DNA of 64,000 bases from Gordonia terrae. Lineage in GTDB: Bacteria; Actinomycetota; Actinomycetes; Mycobacteriales; Mycobacteriaceae. The notes below the pieces were generated by a model, which saw only the letters and a list, made by a program, of their open reading frames with translations, searched no databases and was not told the origin of the DNA. A program made the translations under genes and the position numbers. Positions 27,963 through 39,272 of this stretch are shown one piece after another; the stretch's first letter is position 1, and every line of letters starts with the position of its first letter. The DNA lies in NCBI RefSeq assembly GCF_001698225.1, contig NZ_CP016594.1, positions 620,001-684,000 on the forward strand. Reading direction: 5' to 3'.

Positions 27963-30900
27963 GTGGCAGAGACCAGCACCGCATCCCGCTCGAGTGGGGC
28001 CACCCGACGCCTCGTGATCGTCGAGTCGCCGACCAAAGCCCGCAAGATCGCCGGCTACCTCGGGTCGAACTATGTGGTGGAGTCCTCCCGCGGGCACATC
28101 CGCGACCTCCCGCGTGGCGCCGCCGACGTGCCGGCCAAGTACAAGGGTCAGCCGTGGGCCCGTCTCGGGGTCAACGTCGACGAGAACTTCGAGCCGCTGT
28201 ACGTGGTGTCGCCCGACAAGAAGTCGACCGTCAGCGAACTCAAGTCCCTGATGAAGGACGTCGACGAGCTCTACCTCGCCACCGACGGTGACCGCGAGGG
28301 GGAGGCGATCGCCTGGCATCTCCTCGAGACGCTCAAGCCGAAGATCCCGGTCAAGCGCATGGTGTTCCACGAGATCACCGAACCGGCCATCCGGGCGGCC
28401 GCCGAGAATCCGCGTGACCTCGACATCGACCTCGTCGACGCGCAGGAGACCCGACGCATCCTCGACCGCCTGTACGGCTACGAGGTGTCGCCGGTGCTGT
28501 GGAAGAAGGTCATGCCGAAGCTGTCGGCAGGCCGCGTGCAATCGGTGGCCACGCGGATCATCGTCGAGCGCGAACGCGAGCGAATGGCGTTCGTGTCGGC
28601 CGAGTACTGGGACATCTCGGCGACGATGGATGCCGACGCAGATGCCGGTGTCGGCAACCCCCAGACCTTCAAGGCGCGACTGGTCAACGTCGACGATGCC
28701 CGTGTCGCCACCGGCCGAGACTTCGAGTCCACGGGTGCGCTGAAGAAGTCCGACGGGGTGATCGTGCTCGACGCCGACCGCGCCGAGGGGCTGGCAGCCG
28801 GTCTGCGGGGCGCGGCGATGACCGTGACGTCGGTCGAGGAGAAGCCCTACACGCGTCGTCCGTATGCGCCGTTCATGACCTCGACGCTGCAGCAGGAGGC
28901 CGGCCGGAAGCTGCGCTTCACCTCCGACCGCACGATGCGGATCGCGCAGCGCCTGTACGAGAACGGCTTCATCACCTACATGCGTACCGACTCGACGAGC
29001 CTGAGCGAGTCGGCGATCAACGCCGCCCGTGCGCAGGCCCGCGAGCTCTACGGCGACAACTTCGTCCATCCGACGCCCCGGCAGTACACCCGCAAGGTGA
29101 AGAACGCTCAGGAGGCGCACGAGGCGATCCGGCCCGCCGGCGAGACCTTCCGTACCCCCGGCCAGGTCGCGGGGCAGCTCGAGGCCGACGAGTTCCGCCT
29201 CTACGAGCTGATCTGGCAGCGCACCGTCGCCTCGCAGATGGCCGATGCCAAGGGCACCACGCTGAGCCTGCGCATCGCAGGGACCGCCTCCACCGGAGAG
29301 CGCGCGACGTTTGCCGCGTCGGGCCGCACGATCACCTTCCCCGGCTTCCTGTCGGCGTATGTCGAGACCGTGGACGAGCAGAGTGGCGGCCAGGCCGACG
29401 ACGCCGAGAACCGGCTCCCGCAGCTGACCGAGGGCCAGTCGCTGACGGCGACCGACCTGACCGCGGACGGTCACTCGACCAACCCGCCCGCACGCTTCAC
29501 CGAGGCCTCGCTGGTGAAGGTGCTCGAGGAACTCGGCATCGGCCGCCCGTCGACCTACGCCTCGATCATCGGCACCATCCAGGACCGCGGCTACGTGGTG
29601 AAGAAGGGCAACGCCCTCGTGCCGTCGTGGATCGCCTTCGCGGTCGTCGGTCTGCTCGAGGCGTACTTCCAGAGCCTCGTCGACTACGACTTCACCGCGA
29701 CCCTGGAGGACGACCTCGACCAGATCGCGACCGGCAACGAGAACCGGACGAAGTGGTTGACGGAGTTCTACTTCGGCGATGACCACCCGGGTGCCGACGG
29801 CGAGAACCGTTCCGCCCATTCGGCGATCGCGCAGTACGGCGGACTCAAGAAGCTCGTCGGCGTCAACCTCGAAGAGATCGACGCCCGGCAGGTCAACTCG
29901 ATCCGCCTGTTCAACGACGAGGAAGGGCGTCCGATCTACGTGCGGGTCGGCCGATTCGGGCCGTACCTGGAGCGCAACGTCGCGACGTCGCCCGACGCCG
30001 AGCCGGATCTGCAGCGCGCCAACCTGCCCGCCGACATCACGCCGGACGAGCTGACTCTCGCGATCGCCGAAAAGCTGTTCGCCACACCGCAAGAGGGCCG
30101 CTCGCTGGGCACGGACCCGGCGACGGGCCACGAGATCGTCGCCAAGGAAGGCCGGTTCGGTCCGTACGTGACCGAGATCCTGCCGTCGGACGACGATGAC
30201 GACGACGGCGACACCCCGGCGACCATCCCCGCGGGCCCGACCCCGCGCGATGGCGGGGCCGGCGGTGGCACCGGCGGTTCCGATTCCGCCGACGGCGACG
30301 TCGTCCCGCTCGACGCGCCGGGCGGCGGCACGGCGACGAAGACGAAGCCCGCGGCCAAGAAGACCGCGAAGAAGGCTGCGAAGAAGGCCGGTCCCAAGCC
30401 GCGCACCGGCTCGCTGTTCAAGACGATGGACATCTCGACGGTCACGCTCGACGATGCGCTGAAGCTCCTGTCGCTGCCGCGTGTCGTCGGCGTCGACCCG
30501 GAGTCCGGCGACGAGATCACCGCGCAGAACGGCCGGTACGGTCCCTACCTCAAGAAGGGGTCGGACTCGCGGTCGCTCGGTTCCGAGGAGCAGCTGTTCG
30601 AGATCACCCTCGACGAGGCCCTCAAGATCTACTCCGAGCCCAAGCGCCGCGGTCGGCAGGCTGCCGCACCGCCGCTCCGTGAACTCGGCAAGGACGACGA
30701 GGTCAGCGGCAAGCCGATGGTCATCAAGGACGGCCGCTTCGGACCGTACGTGACCGACGGCGAGACCAACGCGAGCCTGCGCAAGGGCGACGAGGTCGCC
30801 TCGATCACGCCGGAACGCGCGATGGAACTGCTCGCCGATCGGCGCGCGCGCGGCCCCGCCAAGAAGGCCACGAAGAAGGCGGCCAAGAAGGCTCCGGCCA

Positions 30901-31046
30901 AGAAGGCTCCGGCCAAGAAGGCCGCGGCGAAGAAGACGGCGGCCAAGAAGACGGCGGCCAAGAAGACCACTGCCAAGAAGACGGCAGCGAAGAAGACCAC
31001 CGCGAAGAAGACAGCTGCGAAGAAGGCGACCCCGGACGCCGAGTGA
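27963..31046 (+). CDS. topA: DNA topoisomerase I (type IA)
   Basis: 1027 residues. The TOPRIM domain starts at [18 protein letters not shown] and holds the acidic triad region ([15 protein letters not shown]). The catalytic Tyr is residue 339 in [10 protein letters not shown]. Actinobacterial C-terminal repeats (GRFGPYV/GRYGPYL modules, about residues 655-920) replace zinc fingers. The last 60 residues are a Lys/Ala-rich tail of AKK repeats, which in mycobacteria increases DNA binding and processivity. It relaxes negative supercoils. The start is GTG. It converges with the adenylate cyclase gene with 15 bp between stops, where GACGCC-CGG-GGCGTC can form a hairpin. Confidence 0.96.
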   Translation: MAETSTASRSSGATRRLVIVESPTKARKIAGYLGSNYVVESSRGHIRDLPRGAADVPAKYKGQPWARLGVNVDENFEPLYVVSPDKKSTVSELKSLMKDVDELYLATDGDREGEAIAWHLLETLKPKIPVKRMVFHEITEPAIRAAAENPRDLDIDLVDAQETRRILDRLYGYEVSPVLWKKVMPKLSAGRVQSVATRIIVERERERMAFVSAEYWDISATMDADADAGVGNPQTFKARLVNVDDARVATGRDFESTGALKKSDGVIVLDADRAEGLAAGLRGAAMTVTSVEEKPYTRRPYAPFMTSTLQQEAGRKLRFTSDRTMRIAQRLYENGFITYMRTDSTSLSESAINAARAQARELYGDNFVHPTPRQYTRKVKNAQEAHEAIRPAGETFRTPGQVAGQLEADEFRLYELIWQRTVASQMADAKGTTLSLRIAGTASTGERATFAASGRTITFPGFLSAYVETVDEQSGGQADDAENRLPQLTEGQSLTATDLTADGHSTNPPARFTEASLVKVLEELGIGRPSTYASIIGTIQDRGYVVKKGNALVPSWIAFAVVGLLEAYFQSLVDYDFTATLEDDLDQIATGNENRTKWLTEFYFGDDHPGADGENRSAHSAIAQYGGLKKLVGVNLEEIDARQVNSIRLFNDEEGRPIYVRVGRFGPYLERNVATSPDAEPDLQRANLPADITPDELTLAIAEKLFATPQEGRSLGTDPATGHEIVAKEGRFGPYVTEILPSDDDDDDGDTPATIPAGPTPRDGGAGGGTGGSDSADGDVVPLDAPGGGTATKTKPAAKKTAKKAAKKAGPKPRTGSLFKTMDISTVTLDDALKLLSLPRVVGVDPESGDEITAQNGRYGPYLKKGSDSRSLGSEEQLFEITLDEALKIYSEPKRRGRQAAAPPLRELGKDDEVSGKPMVIKDGRFGPYVTDGETNASLRKGDEVASITPERAMELLADRRARGPAKKATKKAAKKAPAKKAPAKKAAAKKTAAKKTAAKKTTAKKTAAKKTTAKKTAAKKATPDAE

Positions 31047-31061
31047 CGCCCGGGGCGTCGC

Positions 31062-32648
31062 TCAGGCCGACCGGTCCGGCTCGAGTTGCGGGCGCGCGAG
31101 AAGCGTCTCGATCCCGCGGCCGCGGAGTTCGACGCCCTCGCCGATCTCCCAGTGCTCGGCTTCTTCGTGGGATGCCAGGAACACGGCGCGCGCCGACCCG
31201 AGAACGCGTGTGGGTTCATCTTTCGCGAGTTCGGTCAGGCGGGCCGCCTCGTTGACCGGGTCGCCGATGACGGTGTACTCGAGTCGCTGTTCGGCGCCGA
31301 TGTGTCCGGCGATGGCCTTGCCGGCCGACACCCCGATGCCGATGTCGGTGTCACCGAGGGACTCGTAGAGCTCGGCCCGCAGCTCGCGCGCGGACGCGAG
31401 TGCGCGGCCGGCGAAGTCGTCGAGGTCGAGCGGTGCCCCGAAGATCGCGAGCGCCGCGTCGCCCTGGAACTTGTTGACGAATCCGCCGTGGCGTCCGACG
31501 ACGCCGACGACGACCCGGAAGAACTCGTTGAGCAGCTCGACGATCTCGCGCGGTGGCCGATTGACCGCCAGTCGCGTCGAGCCGACGATGTCGACGAACA
31601 GGACGCCGACATAGCGCTCCTCGCCGCCCAGCTCGGTGCCGGTCTCGATGGCGCGCCGGGCGACATCCTCGCCGACGTAGCGGCCGAACAGGTTGCGGAG
31701 CTGCTGACGTTCCCGCAGATCGGCGACCATGTCGTTGAAGCCGGCCTGCAGCAGGCCGAGGTCGCTGCCGTCGTAGATCTTGACCGCGACATTGAGGTCG
31801 TTCTCGCTGACCTTGGCCTGCGCGCGGCGCAGCTGTTTGATCGGATCGTTGATGGCGGCCACGACGCGCACGATCGCGATGACGCTGAACGCCAGTGCGG
31901 AGATGGCCATCCACAGGATCGGGCGTTCGAGGCCGGTGGAGTCGGCCTCGATGATCCCGAGCCGGTGGAGCACGATCATCCCGATGATCACGAGCATCGG
32001 CGCCACGACGCTGATCACCCAGAAGGCGGTGATGCGGGTGGTGACGCTGGGAGCGATCGCGTTGTCGGGATTGTTGGCCATCGCCGCGACGGTGATCGGC
32101 CGCATGACCTTCTCCGCCTGCATGTAGCTCAGCGCACACGTCACCATCGCGCCGATCGTGCTGGCGATGGCCACGATGAAGGCGTTCTTCGACGACACGG
32201 TCAGGTTGACCAGTGTGAACAGTGTGCCGCCGACCACCCACAGCGCGGCGTTGACCGCGGTCAGCAGCATCGGCAGAGCGAGTGCGCGGCGTCGCGCGGC
32301 CTCGTTGTCGAGCCGGGTGCGGCGCCGATGCCAGATGAGCACCGGTAGGGACAGCTGGATGCTGGCGAAGCCGCCGATCACCATGGCGATCAGCAGGTAG
32401 GCCGCGAAGATGACCTGGTTCAGCGCGGTGATCTCGTCGAGGCTGATCGAATCCTGGATCGGCATGCCGAAACGCAGGAACGCGAAGGTGAACAGTGCGC
32501 CGACGAGATTCGCCCGCAACATGTCGAGCGCGAGAATCGGCCACGGCGTATGAATCAGCCATCGGGCCAGATGCAGGCCCTTTGACCACCGCGACCGTTG
32601 TTGAACCACGGAGACCACGGTAGCTGGCTGCTTGCAATCGTTAAACAC
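31062..32648 (-). CDS. Membrane adenylate cyclase with HAMP domain (Rv3645-like)
   Basis: 528 residues. Six transmembrane segments in the first ~290 residues, a HAMP linker ([21 protein letters not shown]...), then a class III cyclase domain. The metal-binding Asp pair is in [11 protein letters not shown] and [23 protein letters not shown] carries the transition-state region. It makes cAMP, the ligand of the Crp encoded at 7.7-8.3 kb. In M. tuberculosis Rv3645 is a main cAMP source. The start is GTG at 32648; the exact start is uncertain by up to about 15 codons. Confidence 0.92.
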   Translation of the reverse strand: MFNDCKQPATVVSVVQQRSRWSKGLHLARWLIHTPWPILALDMLRANLVGALFTFAFLRFGMPIQDSISLDEITALNQVIFAAYLLIAMVIGGFASIQLSLPVLIWHRRRTRLDNEAARRRALALPMLLTAVNAALWVVGGTLFTLVNLTVSSKNAFIVAIASTIGAMVTCALSYMQAEKVMRPITVAAMANNPDNAIAPSVTTRITAFWVISVVAPMLVIIGMIVLHRLGIIEADSTGLERPILWMAISALAFSVIAIVRVVAAINDPIKQLRRAQAKVSENDLNVAVKIYDGSDLGLLQAGFNDMVADLRERQQLRNLFGRYVGEDVARRAIETGTELGGEERYVGVLFVDIVGSTRLAVNRPPREIVELLNEFFRVVVGVVGRHGGFVNKFQGDAALAIFGAPLDLDDFAGRALASARELRAELYESLGDTDIGIGVSAGKAIAGHIGAEQRLEYTVIGDPVNEAARLTELAKDEPTRVLGSARAVFLASHEEAEHWEIGEGVELRGRGIETLLARPQLEPDRSA

Positions 32649-32682
32649 GGTTCCGTGTCTCAGGCGTGTCCGAACTGCGGAT

Positions 32683-32688
32683 TAGGGT
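32683..32688 (+). promoter_or_regulatory. -10 element of holB (leaderless)
   Basis: TAGGGT at 32683-32688 ends six bases before the holB GTG, so the first transcribed base is probably the start codon. Confidence 0.5.
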
Positions 32689-32694
32689 GTTGCT

Positions 32695-33981
32695 GTGACA
32701 AATGTCTTCGATCGGCTGACCGGGCAAGAGGCCATCGCCGACGATCTGCGGGCGGCCGCGCGCGCCGCACGGGTTCTGGCGGCGAGGCTCGACGCGGGGG
32801 CCTCGGCCGACCTATTCCTCGCCGACGATGAGATCCCGGCCGTCGACGCGGGATGGTCGCGGGCATCGATGACCCATTCGTGGTTGTTCACGGGGCCGCC
32901 GGGCAGCGGCCGGTCGGTGGCCGCGCAGTGCTTCGCCGCGGCGCTCCAGTGTCAATCGCCCGATGCCGCGAACATCGGCTGCGGCGAGTGCCGCGCCTGC
33001 GTCACCGTGATGGCCAAGACCCACGCCGACGTCCGCCATGTGGTGCCGGAAGGGTTGAGTCTCGCCGTGGGGGCCATGCGGGACATCGTCCAGGCCGCCG
33101 CCCGCCGGCCGGGGACGGGACGCTGGCAGATCGTCATCGTGGAGGACGCCGACCGACTCACCGAGCAGGCCGCGAATGCGCTGCTGAAGGTCGTCGAGGA
33201 ACCGCCGTCGCGAACGGTGTTCCTGTTGTGCGCGCCGTCGGTCGACCCGGAGGACATCTCGGTGACGCTGCGGTCCCGCTGTCGGCACGTCGCGCTCGTC
33301 ACGCCGACGACCGCCGACATCGAGCGGGTTCTCGTCGAGCGGGACGGCCTCGACCCGGAGCAGGCGAGATGGGCGGCGTCGGTGTGCGGCGGTCACATCG
33401 GTCGCGCGCGCCGGCTGGCGACCGACCCGGATGCGCGCACGCAACGCGAGAAGGCCCTTGGGCTGGCGCGTGCCGCCTCCCGGGACTCGACCGCGTACGC
33501 CGCAGCCGAGGAGCTGGTCCGGTCGGCCGACGAGGCCGCCAAGGCGATCAGTGCCGAACTCGACGTGGCCGAGACCGAGGAGATGAAGACCGCGCTCGGT
33601 GCGGGCGGTACCGGCAAGGGCACTGCGCGGATGCCACGCGGTAGTGCCGGCGCGCTCAAAGAACTGGAGAAGCGGCAGAAGTCGCGGGCCACGCGCGTCG
33701 GCCGCGACGTCCTCGACCGCGCGCTGGTCGACCTCGCCGCGCTGTTCCGCGACGCACTCGTCGTCGGGGTGGGCGCGCAGGTCACCGCGATGCACCCGGA
33801 CAAGGCTGACGACCTCGCGAACCCGCTCGCCGATTATGCCGAGCCCGAGCAACTGCTGCAGTGCGTCGAGGCCGTGCTCGCCTGCCGTGAGGCGCTCGAC
33901 ATGAACGTGAAGCCGAAGTTCGCCGTCGACGACATGGTCGCGCGGATCGGGCTGGCGCTCGCGCGTCCGATTCGAACGTAG
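32695..33981 (+). CDS. holB: DNA polymerase III delta' subunit
   Basis: 428 residues. The P-loop region reads FTGPPGSGRSVAAQCF, with Arg in place of the Walker Lys as is common for the non-hydrolysing delta' subunit. A four-Cys zinc module (CQSP, CGECRAC) and the helix EDADRLTEQAANALLKVVEEP follow. The C-terminal third is the collar domain. It is part of the clamp loader. It corresponds to Rv3644c and ends the block syntenic with M. tuberculosis. Confidence 0.92.
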   Translation: MTNVFDRLTGQEAIADDLRAAARAARVLAARLDAGASADLFLADDEIPAVDAGWSRASMTHSWLFTGPPGSGRSVAAQCFAAALQCQSPDAANIGCGECRACVTVMAKTHADVRHVVPEGLSLAVGAMRDIVQAAARRPGTGRWQIVIVEDADRLTEQAANALLKVVEEPPSRTVFLLCAPSVDPEDISVTLRSRCRHVALVTPTTADIERVLVERDGLDPEQARWAASVCGGHIGRARRLATDPDARTQREKALGLARAASRDSTAYAAAEELVRSADEAAKAISAELDVAETEEMKTALGAGGTGKGTARMPRGSAGALKELEKRQKSRATRVGRDVLDRALVDLAALFRDALVVGVGAQVTAMHPDKADDLANPLADYAEPEQLLQCVEAVLACREALDMNVKPKFAVDDMVARIGLALARPIRT

Positions 33982-33989
33982 GCACTTCC

Positions 33990-34019
33990 CACATTGGTAA
34001 CTCGTATGTTACCAATGTG
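33990..34019. promoter_or_regulatory. Perfect palindromic operator before the ArsR gene
   Basis: CACATTGGTAAC (33990-34001), spacer TCGTAT, and GTTACCAATGTG (34008-34019): 12-bp perfect arms. It ends two bases before the regulator's GTG, so a bound repressor would block the promoter and start site. Autorepression by the adjacent ArsR protein is inferred. Confidence 0.8.
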
Positions 34020-34021
34020 GT

Positions 34022-34432
34022 GTGGACGAGTTCGAGGTGATCGCCGATCCGGTGCGTCGAGCCCTCATCGAGCGGCTCGCTCGAGGCCCCGCGCGTGTCG
34101 TCGATCTCGCCGCCGACCACCCGATCAGCCGGCCCGCGATCTCGCGACACCTCCGGGTGCTGGGTGAGGCCGGCATGACGACCGTCGTCGATCAGGGGCG
34201 CGAGCGGCACTACGAACTCGTACCTGGTGCGCTTGCCCCGGTTCGGGCGTGGCTCGACGCCGTGGACTCGGAGGTCGTCGAGCCGAGATTCGACGATCGC
34301 CATCTCGATGCGCTCGACCTCGAGGTGCGACGCACCGTGCGCGAACGCGGCCAACGTGACGCGGAGGCCGACTCTCTGGATTCCGCTTCCACACAACAAG
34401 ATTCCGCCAGCCGACACAAGGAGACAGGATGA
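34022..34432 (+). CDS. ArsR-family regulator
   Basis: 136 residues. A winged helix: DEFEVIADPVRRALIERLAR, then RPAISRHLRVLGEAGMTTV as the recognition region, and the wing DQGRERHYELVPG. No metal-binding Cys pair is visible, which fits the subgroup that pairs with SRPBCC proteins. It overlaps the next gene by four bases. The palindrome described above is its likely operator. Confidence 0.88.
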   Translation: MDEFEVIADPVRRALIERLARGPARVVDLAADHPISRPAISRHLRVLGEAGMTTVVDQGRERHYELVPGALAPVRAWLDAVDSEVVEPRFDDRHLDALDLEVRRTVRERGQRDAEADSLDSASTQQDSASRHKETG

Positions 34433-34953
34433 GCGCCGAACTGACGGCCACGGGCCGTCGAGAGATCAGGGCCGGTGTGCCCCACGTCGTACTGGAGCGA
34501 GCCTTCACCGCGCCTGTCGACGCCGTGTGGGCGGCGATCACCGAACCGTCTCGGCTCGAGCGGTGGATCGGCACGTGGGCGGGCGATCCGGCCGACGGTG
34601 TCGTCGACTTCCGGATGACCGCCGAGGGGGACGACGTGGAGTCCGAACGGTTCTCGATCCTGGAGTGCGATCCGCCGCGTCGGCTCGTCGTCGAGTCGAA
34701 GTCGCCCGGCGGCGACGGTGACGGCGAGGTCTGGCGGCTGGAGCTCGATCTCACCGAAGCCGATGGGACAACCACTCTCACCTTTGCGCAGGGGTTACCG
34801 AGACCGGACTCGGCCGAGAACGTCGGTCCCGGGTGGGAGTACTACCTCGATCGTCTGGTCGCAGCCGAGGGGGGCCGCAGTGTCGCCGAGGTCGACTGGG
34901 ATGCCTACTACCCGGCCTTGGCGTCGTCGTATGAGGCCATGTTCCGGGACTGA
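34429..34953 (+). CDS. SRPBCC (AHSA1-like) domain protein
   Basis: 174 residues. The START/AHSA1-like pattern is clear: ERAFTAPVDAVWAAITEPSRLERWIGTW at the start, and GWEYYLDRLVAAEGG at the end. It binds hydrophobic ligands in a deep cavity; ligand unknown. It is translationally coupled to the ArsR gene, a common two-gene module in actinobacteria. Confidence 0.88.
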   Translation: MSAELTATGRREIRAGVPHVVLERAFTAPVDAVWAAITEPSRLERWIGTWAGDPADGVVDFRMTAEGDDVESERFSILECDPPRRLVVESKSPGGDGDGEVWRLELDLTEADGTTTLTFAQGLPRPDSAENVGPGWEYYLDRLVAAEGGRSVAEVDWDAYYPALASSYEAMFRD

Positions 34954-35052
34954 TCGCGCATCCGGTGCGCAATCGTCGAAGGCGTTGCGGGCCGCGTCCT
35001 ATCATGAATTCACGGTTGCAAGCGCGACCGGACGATGAGCGAGGAGCAGACG

Positions 35053-35232
35053 ATGTCGGACTTCATCCGCAAGATCAAGGAAGATGCCAAGGCCGTCTCG
35101 GCCGCCATCGATCAGGAACTGACGGTGCTCGAGGGTGTGCCGGGTTACGACCCCCTCGCCGACAACAAGGACGCGGACGCGTCCGACGAGACCGCCGAGG
35201 GCGCGGCCCACGTCGAGGGCGACGCCCGGTAG
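35053..35232 (+). CDS. Small acidic hypothetical protein
   Basis: 59 residues, beginning MSDFIRKIKEDAKAVSAAID and ending in an Asp/Glu/Ala-rich tail. No recognised domain; the N-terminus is an amphipathic helix. ATG 35053 is preferred over ATG 35035 because GAGGAG lies seven bases before it. A strong terminator follows. Confidence 0.65.
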   Translation: MSDFIRKIKEDAKAVSAAIDQELTVLEGVPGYDPLADNKDADASDETAEGAAHVEGDAR

Positions 35233-35246
35233 GGCTCAGACGCCAA

Positions 35247-35280
35247 ACGGCCGCCGGATGGGAAACCATCCGGCGGCCGT
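35247..35280. terminator. Strong GNRA-loop terminator
   Basis: A 15-bp perfect stem ACGGCCGCCGGATGG / CCATCCGGCGGCCGT with a GAAA tetraloop. It lies between the small acidic protein gene and the convergent hydrolase. Confidence 0.85.
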
Positions 35281-35326
35281 CCTGCTCACCGAGGGTGTGC
35301 TCGCTGCTGAACCCACCCCGGGGCGC

Positions 35327-36880
<1,554 letters not shown>

Positions 36881-36882
<2 letters not shown>

Positions 36883-36943
36883 TCGTGCGTCGATTTTCGT
36901 CGACTGTGCGTCGTTTCTCGTCGACTGTGCATCGTTCGTCAGT
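36881..36943. repeat. Short imperfect tandem repeat
   Basis: About two and a half copies of a 24-bp unit around GTGCGTCGTTTCTCGTCGAC directly after the TetR stop. No gene is seen between here and 37028. Confidence 0.55.
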
Positions 36944-37027
36944 GACGACGACAGCGTTCGCTCATGACGGCCCGGCCGGACGGGAAAACCGCTCGCGCCG
37001 GGACGTGATCGATGCGACGCTGCGACG

Positions 37028-37756
37028 GTGACCGACCCCAACCCGTCCATCGCCGAGACCTTCATCGAGAAGGGCTTCGTCAAGATCGAGCGTCCGTCAT
37101 TGCGGAGCGCGGCAGACCGTGCGCGGGCGGGTCTGTGGGCGCAACTGGGGTTGTCCGAGGACGACTCCGCGGGCTGGACCGAACCGGTGCGCTGGGCGTC
37201 GGACATGGTGGGCGCCGGCCCATTCGGAGTGCTCGCCAACAGTGCGGAATTGACCGAGGCGCTCGACGCGATCTGCGGCGTCGGTGGGTGGACGCCCCGG
37301 GGCGCCCTGGGCAACATCCCGGTCCGTTTTCCGCTGCCGCCGACGGTCGATGACCGTGGCTGGCACATCGACGCAAACACGCCGCGCGAGGGCGGGTCAT
37401 GGGTGGTGAGCCGACGCCCCCATACCGTGCTGATCCTGACCCTGCTGTCCGAGGTCGGGCCGACCGATGCGCCGACCCGCATCCGGATGGGATCGCACCG
37501 CGATGCCGTCGACGTCCTCACCGACGACGGGCAGAGTCCGTTCGACGTCGGCCCGTCGGTCGATGCGGCGAGCCGCGACCGCCCGATTGCCTTCGCGACC
37601 GGCAACCCGGGTGACGTCTACGTGGTCCATCCGTTCACGGTGCACGCGGCCGACGAACATCGGGGTGCCACACCGCGATTCATGGCCCAGGGGCCGGTGA
37701 TGCTCGCCTCGCCGTTGTCGGCGGACGGGGCCGGGCCACTCGCGTGCGTGTTCTGA
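37028..37756 (+). CDS. Phytanoyl-CoA dioxygenase (PhyH)-like oxygenase
   Basis: 242 residues. The Fe(II) facial triad is visible: RGWHIDANTP gives HxD and YVVHPFTVHAADEH gives the distal His; an Arg in TPTRIRMGSHRD may bind 2-oxoglutarate. It is likely a 2-oxoglutarate-dependent hydroxylase of an unknown small substrate. The start is GTG. It is a single gene, converging with the secreted acidic protein. Confidence 0.8.
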   Translation: MTDPNPSIAETFIEKGFVKIERPSLRSAADRARAGLWAQLGLSEDDSAGWTEPVRWASDMVGAGPFGVLANSAELTEALDAICGVGGWTPRGALGNIPVRFPLPPTVDDRGWHIDANTPREGGSWVVSRRPHTVLILTLLSEVGPTDAPTRIRMGSHRDAVDVLTDDGQSPFDVGPSVDAASRDRPIAFATGNPGDVYVVHPFTVHAADEHRGATPRFMAQGPVMLASPLSADGAGPLACVF

Positions 37757-37770
37757 GGCCGACGATGAAT

Positions 37771-38940
37771 CTAGGCGGTGGAATCCGCCGACTCGCTGCC
37801 GGAGTTGTCGCCATCGGAGCGGTCACTCGAGTCGGAGTCGTCGTCCGATCCGGAACCGCTGCCGCCCGCCGGATCTCCCGACCCCGGGTCGCCGGACTCA
37901 CCGGGCCGGCTGTCGTCGACCTGCTCACCCGACTGCGAGTCGGGATCGGGGTCGGCGCCACCGTCCTCGCGCTCGGTCGGCGTGTCCGCACTGCTGTCGA
38001 CATCGGTGTCGTGCACCGTCTCTCGATCCACCCGCCGTGGTTCCACTTCTTCCCGAGGCGACTCGACATCGGAACCCCCGTCAGAGGAGGTCTCGGTCTC
38101 GCGAGTCCCGGTGTTCGGCTCGATGGGCCGGCCGCGGGGCGGTTCCGTGGTGCCCGACTCGCCGCGGGGGTCGGGATCGGTACGTGGCGTCTCGACAGGC
38201 GAGTCGGTTCGTGGGGTGCCGCTGTCGCGACCCAGTGACTTCAGGAGCGCGGAGACGAGCGGGATGGTCTCGAGCCAGACCCGGATGCTCCACGGCCCCC
38301 GCGGATCCGACACCAGGACGATGACCGGTCCATCGGTGTCGGTCGGAGGTGGAGGCGTCAGGCTGGTGTTGCCGTCGGTCTCGCCCGGGCCGCCGGAGGC
38401 CTGGGGGTCGCCGGTGTAGACGACGAACGGGCTGTTCGCGTCCAGTCCGGCGATGACGGTCATCACCGCCAAGTTCTGTTGCACCGCACGCTCTTTGGTC
38501 TCGTCGTCGAGCTCCGTCGACAACACGGTGCGGGTCATGGGGCCGCTGGCGATGATCGGACCGACTGACTGCGGGTGGTCGATGACCAGTATCCGAGGCG
38601 CGCCGGCGACGGGCAGTTCGCGCGCGATGGCTGCCCCGGGGTCGGTCGGCAGCGATACGGCAGGCGTGTGCGGCGTGGTGTTCACGACGACGGACGGCGG
38701 GGCCGGGTTCGGGCCGAGCGGGGTGGTGAGTTGCTGCGCAGCGACTTGGACAGTGGCGGGTGCGGCGAGGGCGTGGACCAGGGTGGTGGCGTTGATCGAC
38801 GCGACTGCCGTCGGGATCACCGTGAAAAGCGAAAGTGCGGCGAGAGTGAGGGAGGTGCCGGCGACACCCGGGGGTCGTCGAAGAGGACCGCCGCCGTCGT
38901 TGTCGACGGCGCGGTGCGTGCCGCGCCGATGTGATGCCAC
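37771..38940 (-). CDS. Exported or membrane-anchored protein with acidic Ser/Asp-rich tail
   Basis: 389 residues. The N-terminal hydrophobic segment TSLTLAALSLFTVIPTAVAS may be a signal anchor. The middle (APRILVIDHPQSVGPIIASG, NSPFVVYTGDP) looks folded, and resembles a PE-PPE or cutinase-like lead-in without a recognisable catalytic motif. From about residue 245 the sequence is Pro/Asp/Glu/Ser/Gly-rich and ends in SD repeats. The GTG at 38940 is preferred: AGAGGGGG precedes it, and a TACTAT -10 lies upstream. Function unknown. Confidence 0.6.
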   Translation of the reverse strand: MASHRRGTHRAVDNDGGGPLRRPPGVAGTSLTLAALSLFTVIPTAVASINATTLVHALAAPATVQVAAQQLTTPLGPNPAPPSVVVNTTPHTPAVSLPTDPGAAIARELPVAGAPRILVIDHPQSVGPIIASGPMTRTVLSTELDDETKERAVQQNLAVMTVIAGLDANSPFVVYTGDPQASGGPGETDGNTSLTPPPPTDTDGPVIVLVSDPRGPWSIRVWLETIPLVSALLKSLGRDSGTPRTDSPVETPRTDPDPRGESGTTEPPRGRPIEPNTGTRETETSSDGGSDVESPREEVEPRRVDRETVHDTDVDSSADTPTEREDGGADPDPDSQSGEQVDDSRPGESGDPGSGDPAGGSGSGSDDDSDSSDRSDGDNSGSESADSTA

Positions 38941-39095
38941 CCCTGGGCCCCCTCTTTTGTCGATCAGATAGTAGACGACGCACGGGGTGGCATGGTGTCG
39001 TCTGAATGACGCAAATCGGGACATCTGCGCGATTGTGCTGCCCGAAGGGGGCGAGGAGTGGCTGCGCCATGCGGCGCAACCGGGTCGAGACGAGA

Positions 39096-39171
39096 TGGAG
39101 CCGCCCAGGGGAATCGAACCCCTGACCTATTCATTACGAGTGAATTGCTCTACCGACTGAGCTAGGGCGGC
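39096..39171 (-). tRNA. thrV: tRNA-Thr (anticodon CGT)
   Basis: On the minus strand the acceptor GCCGCCC pairs with GGGCGGC. The D-arm is TAGCTCAGTCGGTAGAGC, the anticodon loop is CTCGTAA (anticodon CGT), and the T-arm is CAGGGGTTCGATTCCCCTG. The 3' CCA is encoded. It reads ACG threonine codons. The gene symbol is by custom in mycobacteria and not certain. Confidence 0.96.
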
Positions 39172-39272
39172 GTGCTACGCGAGGCAGCGCAGACGAGTCT
39201 AGCGAGGGTCGGAGAACGAGCAAAACCCGGGTCGTCGACGCAGGTGGAGCTTCCGTCGAAGTGGATGCCGGG

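Noticed and set aside
27879..30131. A 750-codon minus-strand frame
   Set aside because: Antisense to topA, with no recognisable motifs.
39096..39171. tRNA-Thr as an attachment site for an integrated element
   Set aside because: No integrase and no direct repeat of the tRNA 3' end were seen nearby.
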